A stretch of 8,254 nt of DNA from Deltaproteobacteria bacterium (GCA_016874895.1 VGSX01000146.1:1-8254), one strand, 5' to 3'; shown: positions 1-6,028, counted from the stretch's first letter. Notes: generated by a model from the sequence alone, not told the origin. Made by a program: numbers and translations.

Positions 1-185
1 GGCGGCCATCTTTTGACCAATCCGCCCCACCGGATCTGGCGGAAAAACTTTATGAAGACCTGGTGGCGGCTCTGGCCGGTCTGGGGCTGCCGGTGGCCAC
101 CGGCCGTTTCCGGGCCATGATGGAGGTCAGCCTGATCAACGACGGCCCGGTGACCCTGCTCCTGGACAGCAAGAAGCTCTTTTGA
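1..185 (+). CDS. dtd: D-aminoacyl-tRNA deacylase, C-terminal part (5' end outside window)
   Basis: Sixty residues are readable from base 3 to the TGA at 183-185, which is the last two fifths of a protein normally about 145-150 residues long. DTD is a cytosolic homodimer that hydrolyses D-amino acids, and glycine mischarged on tRNA(Ala), from tRNA, so it proofreads translation. Visible family marks are the segment RPSFDQSAPPDLAE near the left edge, TGRFRAMMEVSL, and the NDGPVT motif at bases 138-155. That last motif carries the Gly-cisPro pair that discriminates chirality across the dimer interface. The other active-site motif (SQFTL type) would lie upstream of the window. The stop is 13 bases before the next start on the same strand, so the two genes are probably co-transcribed. 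Identification is by motif memory, and the match is strong. Confidence 0.92.
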   Translation, partial: RPSFDQSAPPDLAEKLYEDLVAALAGLGLPVATGRFRAMMEVSLINDGPVTLLLDSKKLF

Positions 186-198
186 GGCGAAGGACGAT

Positions 199-1044
199 AT
201 GTGCGAATTCTGTGTTAAACACGGTGAAGGTAAAAAGTGGTATCTCCAGGCCAAGAATTACTCTGACGACCTGCTCAGCGATCTCAGCCGGCGCCGGTTT
301 ATCCAGGAATTCCTCTCCAACCCCCAGGCCTTGGCCCAGGACGTCCGGAGGCTGGAGCGTCTGGATAAAGCCCCCCTGTTTCTCCGGGGCCTCATCGGCC
401 GCAGCATTACCCGGAAAATGAAACGGGTCCATTTCGGCCAGATCGTCCCCCTGGAAGACGTGGAAAAGATCTTTGAATTCGTCACCAGTATTGTCCGGGT
501 GGCCTGCATCTGCCGACAGGCCTCCCTGGGCCAGGAAAAGCGTTACTGCTACGGCATCAGCCTGGCGCCCCAGGGAGGCCGGTTTGCGGAAATCGTCCGG
601 GGCCTGGACGGGAGTTACCTCACCGGCCCGGATAACCAGGGGCTTGAGGTATTGAACAAAGAAGAAGCCTTGAGCGCCTTCCGGGCCCATGAAAGAGAAG
701 GGCTGTGCCACAGTGTCTGGACCTTCCACACCCCCTTCATCGGCGGCATCTGCAACTGCGACCGCTCCGACTGCATGGCCCTGCGCTGCACCGTGAGCCA
801 CGCCGTGCCGGTGATGTTCCGGGGGGAGTACGTGGCCCGGGTGGACCCGGACCGGTGCCGGGGCTGCCGGGAATGCCTGCGCCTGTGCCAGTTCGGGGGC
901 CTGAGCTACAGCGCCGCCACCCAAAAGGCCGTCATTGACCAGCGTTGGTGTTACGGCTGCGGCGTCTGTCGGACCGCCTGCAAGCAGGAGGCCATCAGCC
1001 TGACGGAACGGAGCTCGGTCCCCGCCGTGGCTCATCTCTGGTAG
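199..1044 (+). CDS. Cysteine-rich 4Fe-4S dicluster ferredoxin-domain protein, function unknown
   Basis: This is a 281-residue protein, presumably soluble because no signal or membrane segment is seen. The C-terminus holds two classic [4Fe-4S] motifs, C220-x2-C-x2-C-x3-C230 and C251-x2-C-x2-C-x3-C261, arranged as in bacterial-type ferredoxins, so electron transfer is the likely core activity. Three more groups are unusual: an N-terminal MCEFCVKHG (C2, C5, H8), a C103-x-C105 pair followed by C117, and C185-x-C187-x4-C192-x4-C197. These could bind another metal centre. The region between residues 10 and 200 matches no domain I can name. The start at 199 has an AGGCGAAGG purine-rich stretch just upstream and puts the CxxC at the very N-terminus, which supports it. 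It lies 13 bases after dtd and 69 before the small Cys/His gene. The iron-sulfur assignment is firm. Partner and pathway are unknown. Confidence 0.85.
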   Translation: MCEFCVKHGEGKKWYLQAKNYSDDLLSDLSRRRFIQEFLSNPQALAQDVRRLERLDKAPLFLRGLIGRSITRKMKRVHFGQIVPLEDVEKIFEFVTSIVRVACICRQASLGQEKRYCYGISLAPQGGRFAEIVRGLDGSYLTGPDNQGLEVLNKEEALSAFRAHEREGLCHSVWTFHTPFIGGICNCDRSDCMALRCTVSHAVPVMFRGEYVARVDPDRCRGCRECLRLCQFGGLSYSAATQKAVIDQRWCYGCGVCRTACKQEAISLTERSSVPAVAHLW

Positions 1045-1113
1045 CGGGGGCGTCTTGGTTCCAACCTCCTGGGTTGCAACGTCCAAGGAACATGAGGCAA
1101 GAGAGGACCTTAC

Positions 1114-1302
1114 ATGGCAAAATCACGGTGCGAGAACTGCGGCTTACGCGCCCGCTACCACCGCAACCCCCAATCCCTGTTAGGCCGCCTGTGGCGCTGG
1201 CACGCCACCTGGTGTCCGGGCTGGCGGGCCTATATGACTTCTCTGCCCCAGGAGGAAAGAGCGACTCTGGCGGAACGGTATGGTTTGAAAAAATACCAAT
1301 GA
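1114..1302 (+). CDS. Small 62-aa Cys/His protein, putative metal-binding
   Basis: This is a short but convincing gene, with a GAGAGGA ribosome binding site 7 bases before the ATG and high-GC codon use like its neighbours. The protein is basic and aromatic-rich. Residues C6-x2-C9, H16, H30 and C34 are spaced C-x2-C-x20-H-x3-C, a plausible zinc or iron site. Around the second half of the site is a tryptophan-rich block, LWRWHATWCPGW, with a charged helix behind it (residues 44-57). There is no signal peptide or membrane segment. I believe similar tiny proteins with a WRWH..WCPGW block occur in sulfate-reducing and related anaerobes, but I know of no assigned function. It follows the iron-sulfur protein on the same strand after 69 bases, so the two may be expressed together. 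A role as an accessory to that protein is only a guess. Confidence 0.75.
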   Translation: MAKSRCENCGLRARYHRNPQSLLGRLWRWHATWCPGWRAYMTSLPQEERATLAERYGLKKYQ

Positions 1303-1305
1303 CCG

Positions 1306-1323
1306 ACTCCCCCGTGGGGGGGT
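1306..1323. terminator. Hairpin between convergent genes, possible two-way terminator
   Basis: Bases 1306-1313 (ACTCCCCC) pair with 1316-1323 (GGGGGGGT) with one T-G wobble. The innermost pair must open to leave a workable loop. The hairpin fills most of the 22-base gap between the stop of the plus-strand small gene (1302) and the stop of the minus-strand TPR gene (1325), so it could end transcription from both sides. Neither side has a clean T-run, so it is weak as an intrinsic terminator. Confidence 0.4.
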
Positions 1324-1324
1324 G

Positions 1325-2047
1325 CTATTTGGTTTGTGATTTCTCCAGTTCCTGGCAGCAGAGGGGGTGCCCCAGACGGCAGCCTTCTTTAAAGTCAGCC
1401 AAAGCCTTGTCCGGTTGATTGAGATGGTAGCGGTAGAGATTGCCCCGGAAAAAATAGGCATGAGGCAGGTCGGGGCGCAGGGTGATGGCCGCGCTGAAAT
1501 CGGCCACCGCAGCCTTGAAATCATTCTGGCAGAAATACACCATCCCCCGGTGATTGAAGACCCAGGGATCCTGGGGCAGGAGTTGGGCGGCCTGATTGAG
1601 GTCCCGCATGGCTTCCTCCAGCCGGCCTTCATTGGCGAAATTGTTCCCCCTCTCCTTGAGCGCCTCGCCGTTTTTCGGGTCCTGCTGCAAAACCTGGGTA
1701 AAGACCTGGATGGCTTCCTCCCTTCGGGTCAACTCCCCCAGAATACTGCCCTTGACCAGAAGCAGGCTGACCTCCTTAGGATGATGCTGCAAACCTGCCT
1801 CCACTTCCGTCAGGGCTTCCTGGGGCCGCTCCAGCCGGGACAGGGCCAGGGCCCGGTGCCGCCGGGCTTCCACAGCCTGGGGGTGGTCCTGGAGATACGT
1901 GCCCAAAAGCTTCTCGGCCTGGGCATATTGGTGGGCCTTGAAGGCGGCCATGGCCTGGTCCAGGAGATCCTGCTGGGCCCACACCCCTGAAACCAAAAAG
2001 AAGTGCGTCAACACCACAAGCACCGCCACGCCACCCTTGCTTATCAT
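1325..2047 (-). CDS. Secreted tetratricopeptide-repeat (TPR) protein
   Basis: From the preferred ATG at 2045-2047 the protein is 240 residues. It begins with a clear signal peptide, MISKGG followed by a hydrophobic stretch ending VWA|QQ, with cleavage probably after residue 24. The rest is about six consecutive 34-residue TPR helix pairs covering most of residues 27-225, with typical signatures such as the Ala at position 20 and Pro-x-x near position 32. The C-terminal repeat departs from the pattern (GCRLGHPLCCQELEKS) and carries three cysteines. TPR arrays are protein-binding scaffolds, so a periplasmic interaction role is expected, but the partner is unknown. The frame is open upstream to an ATG at 2137, but those extra 30 codons run through an intergenic repeat. 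A GGGAGGA ribosome binding site sits just before 2047, so the shorter form is chosen. Confidence 0.85.
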   Translation of the reverse strand: MISKGGVAVLVVLTHFFLVSGVWAQQDLLDQAMAAFKAHQYAQAEKLLGTYLQDHPQAVEARRHRALALSRLERPQEALTEVEAGLQHHPKEVSLLLVKGSILGELTRREEAIQVFTQVLQQDPKNGEALKERGNNFANEGRLEEAMRDLNQAAQLLPQDPWVFNHRGMVYFCQNDFKAAVADFSAAITLRPDLPHAYFFRGNLYRYHLNQPDKALADFKEGCRLGHPLCCQELEKSQTK

Positions 2048-2102
2048 AGGTTCCTCCCGCCCGGAAATTGAGGCTCTGGCAAAATTCATTTTTCTCTTCC
2101 AG

Positions 2103-2128
2103 GTCATTCTGAGCGAAGCGAAGAATCT
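2103..2128. repeat. Dispersed intergenic repeat of the 'SLRMT' type
   Basis: The 26 bases contain ATTCTGAGCGAAGCGAAGAAT, whose ends ATTCT and AGAAT pair with each other. When translated on the minus strand the repeat gives FFASLRMT, an artefact seen at the N-termini of many mis-started proteins in diverse bacteria. I recognise it as a widespread dispersed repeat, but only one copy is in this window, so the repetitive nature rests on prior knowledge. Confidence 0.6.
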
Positions 2129-2185
2129 AATATTCATAACAGTTCCTCATGGGCGGGGGGCCCACCCGTAAAGCATGAAAAGGTT

Positions 2186-2223
2186 GTTCGAAGGCGGGAT
2201 GCGCTACGCTTTATCGCCCTACA
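2186..2223. repeat. 38-bp intergenic repeat, copy 1 (degenerate stem)
   Basis: This 38-base unit is identical at 36 positions to the copy at 2238-2275, which begins 52 bases further on. It reads GTTCGAAGGCGGGATGCG and continues to GCCCTACA. In this copy the right arm is ATCGCC instead of CCCGCC, so the GGCGGG stem is partly lost. Its core (GGCGGG, TACGCT, CCCGCC, CTACA) looks like a repeat class common between genes in many bacteria. Confidence 0.8.
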
Positions 2224-2237
2224 TGGTGAACTTTTCA

Positions 2238-2275
2238 GTTCGAAGGCGGGATGCGCTACGCTTTCCCGCCCTACA
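2238..2275. repeat. 38-bp intergenic repeat, copy 2 (intact stem)
   Basis: This is the second unit of the pair. GGCGGGA at 2245-2251 can pair with TCCCGCC at 2264-2270, and the loop includes GCGCTACGC. It differs from copy 1 only at the two bases that restore the stem. A related but shorter unit occurs at 3375-3404, upstream of htpX. Confidence 0.8.
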
Positions 2276-2320
2276 CTGGGCTTCTTGGTATGCAATCTGA
2301 CCCCTGCCCCCGGACCACTG

Positions 2321-2353
2321 AAAAAGGGCCACCGGCATGATACCGGATGGCCC
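2321..2353 (-). terminator. Intrinsic terminator of htpX
   Basis: Read on the minus strand, GGGCCA, a bulged T and CCGG pair with CCGG and TGGCCC around a 7-base loop, followed directly by TTTTT. This 10-bp GC-rich stem plus U-run starts 31 bases after the htpX stop codon. It is a textbook rho-independent terminator, and it separates htpX from the downstream TPR gene. Confidence 0.85.
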
Positions 2354-2384
2354 CTGGCTTCGGTGCGGGTCGTCTGCCCCACTG

Positions 2385-3236
2385 TTAACGGTACCGCATA
2401 GCCCGGAGGCGGGCGATTCTTTCCTCGATGGGGGGGTGGGTGCTGAACAGGCTCATCAGGCCGCCGCCGGTTAACGGACTGACAATGAACATATTTTCCG
2501 TGGCCGGGTTGGCCTGCATGGGAATCCGCTGGTTGCCGTAGGCCAGCTTTTCCAGGGCGCTGGCCAGGGATTCGGGATTGCCGCAGAGGCGGGCCCCGGT
2601 TTCGTCGGCAATGTATTCCCTGGAGCGGGAAATGGCCATTTGAATGACCATGGCGGCAATGGGGGCCAGGATGGTAAACAACAGGGTGGTCAGGATATTG
2701 CCGCCGCCCCCCTCTTCATCCTGCCGGCCCATTCCGAAAATAGCGGCGAAGCGGGCCATATCGGCCAGGACGATAATAGCTCCCCCCAGGGTGGCGGCGA
2801 TGGACTGGATGAGGATATCCCGGTTGATGACGTGACCCATCTCGTGGGCCAGCACCCCCTTTAATTCCGTGGGAGTCAACAACCGCAGGATGCCCTGGGT
2901 GACGGCCACCGCCGCATTTTCCGGGTTCCGGCCGGTGGCAAAGGCGTTGGGGGTCTCCTGGGGAATGATATACACCCGGGGCATGGGCGCCTGGGCCTCC
3001 CGGGCCAGTTCAGCCACCATGCCGTAAAGTTCCGGCATTTCCTGGGGGGTGACTTCCTGGGCGTTATACATCCGCAAGACAATCTTGTCGGAATACCAGT
3101 AGCTGAAGAAATTCATGGCCGCAGCTAAAATGAGGGCGATCTGCATCCCTCGGGTCCCGCCCAGGGCCTTACCGAAAAAGATTATCAGAGCGGTAAGGGC
3201 TCCCAGCAGCAGGACTGTTTTTACCTGATTGGTCAT
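2385..3236 (-). CDS. htpX: Membrane zinc metalloprotease, HtpX-like (peptidase family M48)
   Basis: At 283 residues this is the usual HtpX length. HtpX is an inner-membrane protease that degrades misfolded or damaged membrane proteins and overlaps in role with FtsH. The zinc site is complete: HEMGH at residues 131-135 on a cytoplasmic face, and the third ligand in SREYIADE (E207). Two N-terminal hydrophobic segments (about 5-21 and 31-48) and two more after the active site (about 143-168 and 182-202) match the family topology. A glycine-rich, acidic loop (170-180) separates the last two. The C-terminal STHPPIEERIARL block is typical of M48B enzymes. A GAGGAGG ribosome binding site lies 6 bases before the ATG. 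It is flanked by its own promoter and terminator, so it looks monocistronic. It could be stress-controlled, but no heat-shock promoter is evident. Confidence 0.96.
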   Translation of the reverse strand: MTNQVKTVLLLGALTALIIFFGKALGGTRGMQIALILAAAMNFFSYWYSDKIVLRMYNAQEVTPQEMPELYGMVAELAREAQAPMPRVYIIPQETPNAFATGRNPENAAVAVTQGILRLLTPTELKGVLAHEMGHVINRDILIQSIAATLGGAIIVLADMARFAAIFGMGRQDEEGGGGNILTTLLFTILAPIAAMVIQMAISRSREYIADETGARLCGNPESLASALEKLAYGNQRIPMQANPATENMFIVSPLTGGGLMSLFSTHPPIEERIARLRAMRYR

Positions 3237-3309
3237 CTCGTCCTCCTCAAAAAAAATGCTGCACTGGCTGCAAACATTTTAAGGTCCGAATTTTTATGCT
3301 TCTTATTAA

Positions 3310-3338
3310 AAAATAAAGAAGAATGACAGAATTGTCAA
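3310..3338 (-). promoter_or_regulatory. Predicted sigma-70-type promoter for htpX
   Basis: On the minus strand a perfect TTGACA (-35, bases 3338-3333) is followed after exactly 17 bases by TATTTT (-10, bases 3315-3310, 4 of 6 matches). The -10 lies 74 bases before the htpX start. The surrounding sequence is AT-rich against a GC-rich genome. This is prediction by pattern only. Confidence 0.55.
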
Positions 3339-3374
3339 TAGAAAGGAGACGGGAAACGCCCCCCTAAGGTTAAA

Positions 3375-3404
3375 GGCGGGAGGGCTTGGTTTTCCCGCCC
3401 TGCA
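3375..3404. repeat. Short inverted repeat related to the 38-bp repeat family
   Basis: GGCGGGA (3375-3381) pairs with TCCCGCC (3393-3399) around an 11-base loop, and the right side continues CTGCA. The arms and the right flank match the copy at 2245-2275 (which ends CTACA), but the loop is one base shorter and differs in sequence. It lies upstream of the htpX promoter and no plus-strand gene ends before it, so it is not read as a terminator. Confidence 0.5.
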
Positions 3405-3418
3405 GGCTTGGAACTTGA

Positions 3419-3552
3419 GTAAGCACTCAGCCGTCAGCTAAAAAATAGATTCTAACAGTTCACCCACCATGGCTGATTGCAGGGGTTTTTCGCAAAATTG
3501 GGTTAACTCCTTGTTTTTGCTTAAAGCTGAATGCGACTAGCCGGAACTCTGC
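3419..3552. mobile_element. Degenerate copy of the MITE-like element (about 133 bp)
   Basis: This is a diverged relative of the element at 5888-6020. The left end GTAAGCACTCAGCCGTCAGC matches the left end of the other copy at 17 of 20 bases. Further in, both contain a GTTTTT core and a TTGTTTTTGCT followed by AAAGCTGA near the right end. The right terminus has decayed (GACTAGCCGGAAC against TGACAGCTGAAC), and no flanking direct repeat is clear, so the boundary is approximate. It carries no open reading frame. It sits between the divergent htpX and cpaA genes and ends about 110 bases before cpaA. Confidence 0.65.
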
Positions 3553-3573
3553 ATTTTTTTCAGGAGGGTATTA

Positions 3574-3627
3574 ATGAAATTGGGAAGTTCATCCGATTTA
3601 TATCATAACGTTGTTATTTTGCTCTGA
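3574..3627 (+). CDS. Possible 17-aa leader or remnant ORF upstream of cpaA
   Basis: A strong AGGAGGG ribosome binding site at 3562-3568 stands 5 bases before an ATG, which opens a frame of only 17 codons (MKLGSSSDLYHNVVILL) ending in TGA. It lies 36 bases before the cpaA start. It could be a translated leader, the stump of a lost pilin gene, or chance. It does not resemble a Flp pilin. No homology can be judged at this length. Confidence 0.3.
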   Translation: MKLGSSSDLYHNVVILL

Positions 3628-3663
3628 AGTACTTTCATCCTGACTCACGAGAGAAAATACGTT

Positions 3664-4230
3664 ATGGGGTACGCAGAGATGATCCCCTGGTTGCAGCTGC
3701 CGCCACCCGGCGCGCTTTCAGCCCTGCTGCTCTCCGTAGTGATGGCAGTGGGGGACTGGCGCAGTAGGCGGATCCCGAATTATCTCACCTTCGGCGGGGC
3801 CTTGGCGGGGATGGTTTTCCAGACCGCAGTCTTCGGCTGGGAAGGATTAGGCCAGGCTATCTCTGGCATGTCCTTAGGTCTGGGCCTGCTCCTGTTGCCG
3901 TATATTCTGGGCGGCATGGGCGCCGGGGATGTCAAGGCCCTGGCCGCTTTGGGGGCCTGGCTGGGTCCCAAAGGCATTTTTTCGGTGTTCTGTTACATGG
4001 GAATTATTGGGGGTATCATGAGCTTAGGGGTGCTCCTGTGGAAGGGGATTCTGTGGAGTTATCTCCGTCGGGGCTGGGCCTGGCTGGTGAATATGGTCTT
4101 ATGCCGGGGACAGAAGATTTTCTGGAAATCCCTGCATCCCGGGGAAAATAAAACCCCGGGGCTGCCCTATGGGGTGGCCATTGCCGCGGGCATGGTGATT
4201 TATTTAATCAGGGGCAATCTGGTGCAATAA
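3664..4230 (+). CDS. cpaA: Tad pilus prepilin peptidase CpaA/TadV (peptidase family A24)
   Basis: This 188-residue integral membrane protein is the size of the short A24 peptidases that lack the N-terminal methylase domain. It cuts the leader from Flp-type prepilins and pseudopilins at the cytoplasmic side of the inner membrane. Both catalytic aspartates are present: D31 in the GDWRSRRIPN loop and D89 in the GMGAGDVK (GxGD) motif. About six hydrophobic segments are seen (roughly 17-30, 42-58, 66-82, 92-100, 104-126 and 168-183). The C-terminal LPYGVAIAAG block is typical of CpaA. The ribosome binding site before 3664 is weak (GAGAG). A second ATG six codons into the frame (3679) is possible. 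The secretin gene follows after 37 bases, so they are likely one operon. No pilin substrate gene is in the window. Confidence 0.92.
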   Translation: MGYAEMIPWLQLPPPGALSALLLSVVMAVGDWRSRRIPNYLTFGGALAGMVFQTAVFGWEGLGQAISGMSLGLGLLLLPYILGGMGAGDVKALAALGAWLGPKGIFSVFCYMGIIGGIMSLGVLLWKGILWSYLRRGWAWLVNMVLCRGQKIFWKSLHPGENKTPGLPYGVAIAAGMVIYLIRGNLVQ

Positions 4231-4267
4231 TGGCTGGTAAGATGACACAGGAAGGGATGGACCGGCG

Positions 4268-5785
4268 ATGGTGACTACCTTCACACAAAGGTTCTTGAGG
4301 GCTACAAACGGCAGCAGGGCTCGATTCGAGGTGGTCCTGACCTTGTTGCTCGGTATGATGATTTCGGTCTTGGCGGGGGGCTCTCCGGCAGGCGCGGCCA
4401 GGGACGTGCTGGAGCGGCTGCATGATGAGGAATTGGAACAGACCATCCGCCTGCGGGTGGGCCGCTCCAAGGTGGTGCGCACCCCGTTTGCCATTACCCG
4501 GGTGTCCGTGGCCAACCCCGAGACCGCCGATATTGTCCTGATTTCCGATAGGGAGATCTACATCAACGGCAATGCTCCTGGGGTTACCAACATCAGCCTC
4601 TGGGGCAGACAGCGTTTTTCCAGCGTCCGGGTCACGGTGGAGACGGACGTCAGCCAGTTAAAGGAAAAACTCTTCAAGATCCTTCCCAGGGAGAAAATTG
4701 CCGTGGAGGCCGCCGAGGACACCGTGGTCTTATCCGGGGAGGTCTCCGGCCCCACGGTCCAGGAGACCGCCCTGGCCCTGGCCGTTCCTTACGCCGGGGG
4801 CAAAAAGGAAAAGGTGGTGAACCTGATGCACATCGGCGGGGTGCAGCAGGTCATGGTGGCGGTGCGGGTGGCGGAGATTAACCGCTCCGTGGGCAAGGAG
4901 ATCGGGGTCAACTTTTTCTATTCCACCGAGCACGGCAGTTTCGGGGCCACCCTGCTGGACGGCTTGAGCAGCTTAAAAAATGTCAGCCGCCTGGTACAAT
5001 CGGTCAAAGACCCCGGCGTCCTGATCAACCCCGGCACCACTTCCTCCTCCCAAGCGATAGCCACCGGGGTCACCGCGGTTTTCGGCGGCGTCACCGGGAG
5101 CATGTTCTGGAGCGCCTTTTTTGAACTCCTGAAGCGGGAGGGCCTGGGCCGCATCCTGGCCGAGCCCAACCTGGTGGCTACCAGCGGCCAGGAGGCCAGT
5201 TTCCTGGCCGGCGGCGAGTTTCCCATTCCGGTGCCCAGCGGTCTGGGAACCGTCTCCATTGAATATAAAAAATTCGGCGTCGGCCTGGTCTTCACCCCCG
5301 TGGTGCTGGACAATGACAAGATATCCCTGCGCATCAACCCCGAGGTGTCGGAGCTGGATTTTACCAGCCAGACCCTCGTGGTGCTGGACAGCTACGTGGT
5401 CCCGGCCCTGAAGGTGCGCCGGGCCAGCACCCAGGTGGAGATGAAGGACGGCCAGACCCTGGCCATCGCCGGGCTGCTCTCGGACCAGCACCGCACCATC
5501 GTCAACAAATACCCTCTCCTGGGGGACCTGCCCATCCTGGGAACGCTCTTCCGGTCCAAGAGTTTTCAGAAAAGCGAAACGGAACTGGTCATTCTCGTGA
5601 CCCCGCACCTGGTGAAAAATCAACCGCCGGGGCCCCACCGGCTGCCCACGGATAAATATGTGGAACCCACCGACGCGGAATTTTACCTGACCGGCAGGAT
5701 GGAAGGACGCGGAACGCCCCGGACGCCGCCCCAGGTGCTGCCCCAGAGAGGGGTAGCCTTGCCCAACTTCGGGCACCAGGAGTGA
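4268..5785 (+). CDS. cpaC: Tad pilus outer-membrane secretin CpaC/RcpA
   Basis: This 505-residue protein forms the multimeric outer-membrane pore through which the Flp pilus passes. The order is: long signal peptide (residues 1 to about 43, cleavage near AGA|ARD); pilus-formation N-terminal domain with VGRSKVVRTPFAITRVSVANPE (about 57-125); a BON-like domain (about 130-188, VVLSGEVSGPTVQ); and the secretin core (about 290-450). The core ends in the signature YPLLGDLPILGTLFRS and then TELVILVTPHLV. A proline-rich tail of 55 residues follows. BON plus the short length favour CpaC over type II GspD or PilQ. The chosen ATG has GGAAGGG upstream at a slightly long spacing (11 bases), and no better in-frame start is seen. 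CpaB/RcpC, usually encoded next to this gene, is absent here between cpaA and cpaC. Confidence 0.94.
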   Translation: MVTTFTQRFLRATNGSRARFEVVLTLLLGMMISVLAGGSPAGAARDVLERLHDEELEQTIRLRVGRSKVVRTPFAITRVSVANPETADIVLISDREIYINGNAPGVTNISLWGRQRFSSVRVTVETDVSQLKEKLFKILPREKIAVEAAEDTVVLSGEVSGPTVQETALALAVPYAGGKKEKVVNLMHIGGVQQVMVAVRVAEINRSVGKEIGVNFFYSTEHGSFGATLLDGLSSLKNVSRLVQSVKDPGVLINPGTTSSSQAIATGVTAVFGGVTGSMFWSAFFELLKREGLGRILAEPNLVATSGQEASFLAGGEFPIPVPSGLGTVSIEYKKFGVGLVFTPVVLDNDKISLRINPEVSELDFTSQTLVVLDSYVVPALKVRRASTQVEMKDGQTLAIAGLLSDQHRTIVNKYPLLGDLPILGTLFRSKSFQKSETELVILVTPHLVKNQPPGPHRLPTDKYVEPTDAEFYLTGRMEGRGTPRTPPQVLPQRGVALPNFGHQE

Positions 5786-5787
5786 AA

Positions 5788-5822
5788 GTGGTCAGTGGTC
5801 GGTGGTCAGTGGTCAGTGATCA
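5788..5822. repeat. 7-bp tandem repeat (GTGGTCA), five units
   Basis: Five units in a row: GTGGTCA, GTGGTCG, GTGGTCA, GTGGTCA, GTGATCA. They begin 2 bases after the secretin stop codon. Such heptamer runs can change in number by replication slippage. No coding role is likely because they lie outside the gene. Confidence 0.9.
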
Positions 5823-5879
5823 GTTATTCCTGGGAGCGGGAAATAAGTGAATTTCTCACCTCACCCTGACCCTCTCCCT

Positions 5880-5887
5880 CAAGGGAG
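5880..5887. repeat. Target-site duplication, left copy (CAAGGGAG)
   Basis: This octamer is repeated exactly at 6021-6028, directly flanking both ends of the inverted-repeat element. It is derived from the loop and right arm of the palindromic repeat, as expected for duplication on insertion. Confidence 0.8.
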
Positions 5888-6020
5888 GTAAGCGTTCAGC
5901 GGTCAGCTAAAGAAATAATTTCAAATAATTGTCACAATTTTGCTAACAACTGTTTTTCCAAGTAGTTGACTTAACCTTTTGTTTTTGCTGAAAGCTGATT
6001 GCTGACAGCTGAACGCCTAC
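5888..6020. mobile_element. MITE-like non-autonomous element, 133 bp
   Basis: The ends form 20-bp terminal inverted repeats: GTAAGCGTTCAGCGGTCAGC on the left, and the reverse complement of the right end GTAGGCGTTCAGCTGTCAGC, with 18 of 20 matches. An exact 8-bp direct repeat, CAAGGGAG, flanks it. The interior is AT-rich (TTTGTTTTTGCTGAAAGCTG near the right end) and has no open reading frame, so movement would need a transposase from elsewhere. The transposase family cannot be named with confidence from an 8-bp duplication and these ends. It sits between the secretin gene and the lipoprotein gene, where it may separate them into different transcripts. A decayed relative is at 3419-3552. Confidence 0.85.
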
Positions 6021-6028
6021 CAAGGGAG
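6021..6028. repeat. Target-site duplication, right copy (CAAGGGAG)
   Basis: Exact match to 5880-5887. It joins the right end of the element to the rest of the palindrome (AGGG, 6029-6032). Confidence 0.8.

Noticed and set aside
136..1086. 316-codon open frame on the minus strand
   Set aside because: It lies antisense to the iron-sulfur protein, whose cysteine motifs are unmistakable. The minus-strand product is low-complexity, Ala/Gly/Pro-rich and has no recognisable domain, as expected for a GC-rich shadow.
945..1418. 157-codon plus-strand frame
   Set aside because: It overlaps the end of the iron-sulfur gene, all of the small Cys/His gene and the end of the TPR gene in another frame, and has Arg/Pro-rich composition typical of an off-frame read.
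1367..1990. 207-codon plus-strand frame
   Set aside because: Antisense to the TPR gene. The TPR periodicity and signal peptide show that the minus strand is coding.
3375..3404. Terminator for a plus-strand transcript
   Set aside because: No plus-strand gene ends upstream and no T-run follows the stem. It fits the repeat family at 2186-2275 better.
4230..4274. ATG overlapping the cpaA stop (TAATG) opening a 14-codon frame
   Set aside because: It is out of frame with the secretin, ends just inside it, and has no ribosome binding site of its own. It could at most be a translational coupling device, with no further support.
4973..5776. 267-codon minus-strand frame
   Set aside because: Antisense to the secretin core, where the conserved secretin signature is on the plus strand.
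5788..5822. CRISPR-like repeats
   Set aside because: The units are only 7 bases and contiguous with no spacers, so this is a simple tandem repeat and not a CRISPR array.
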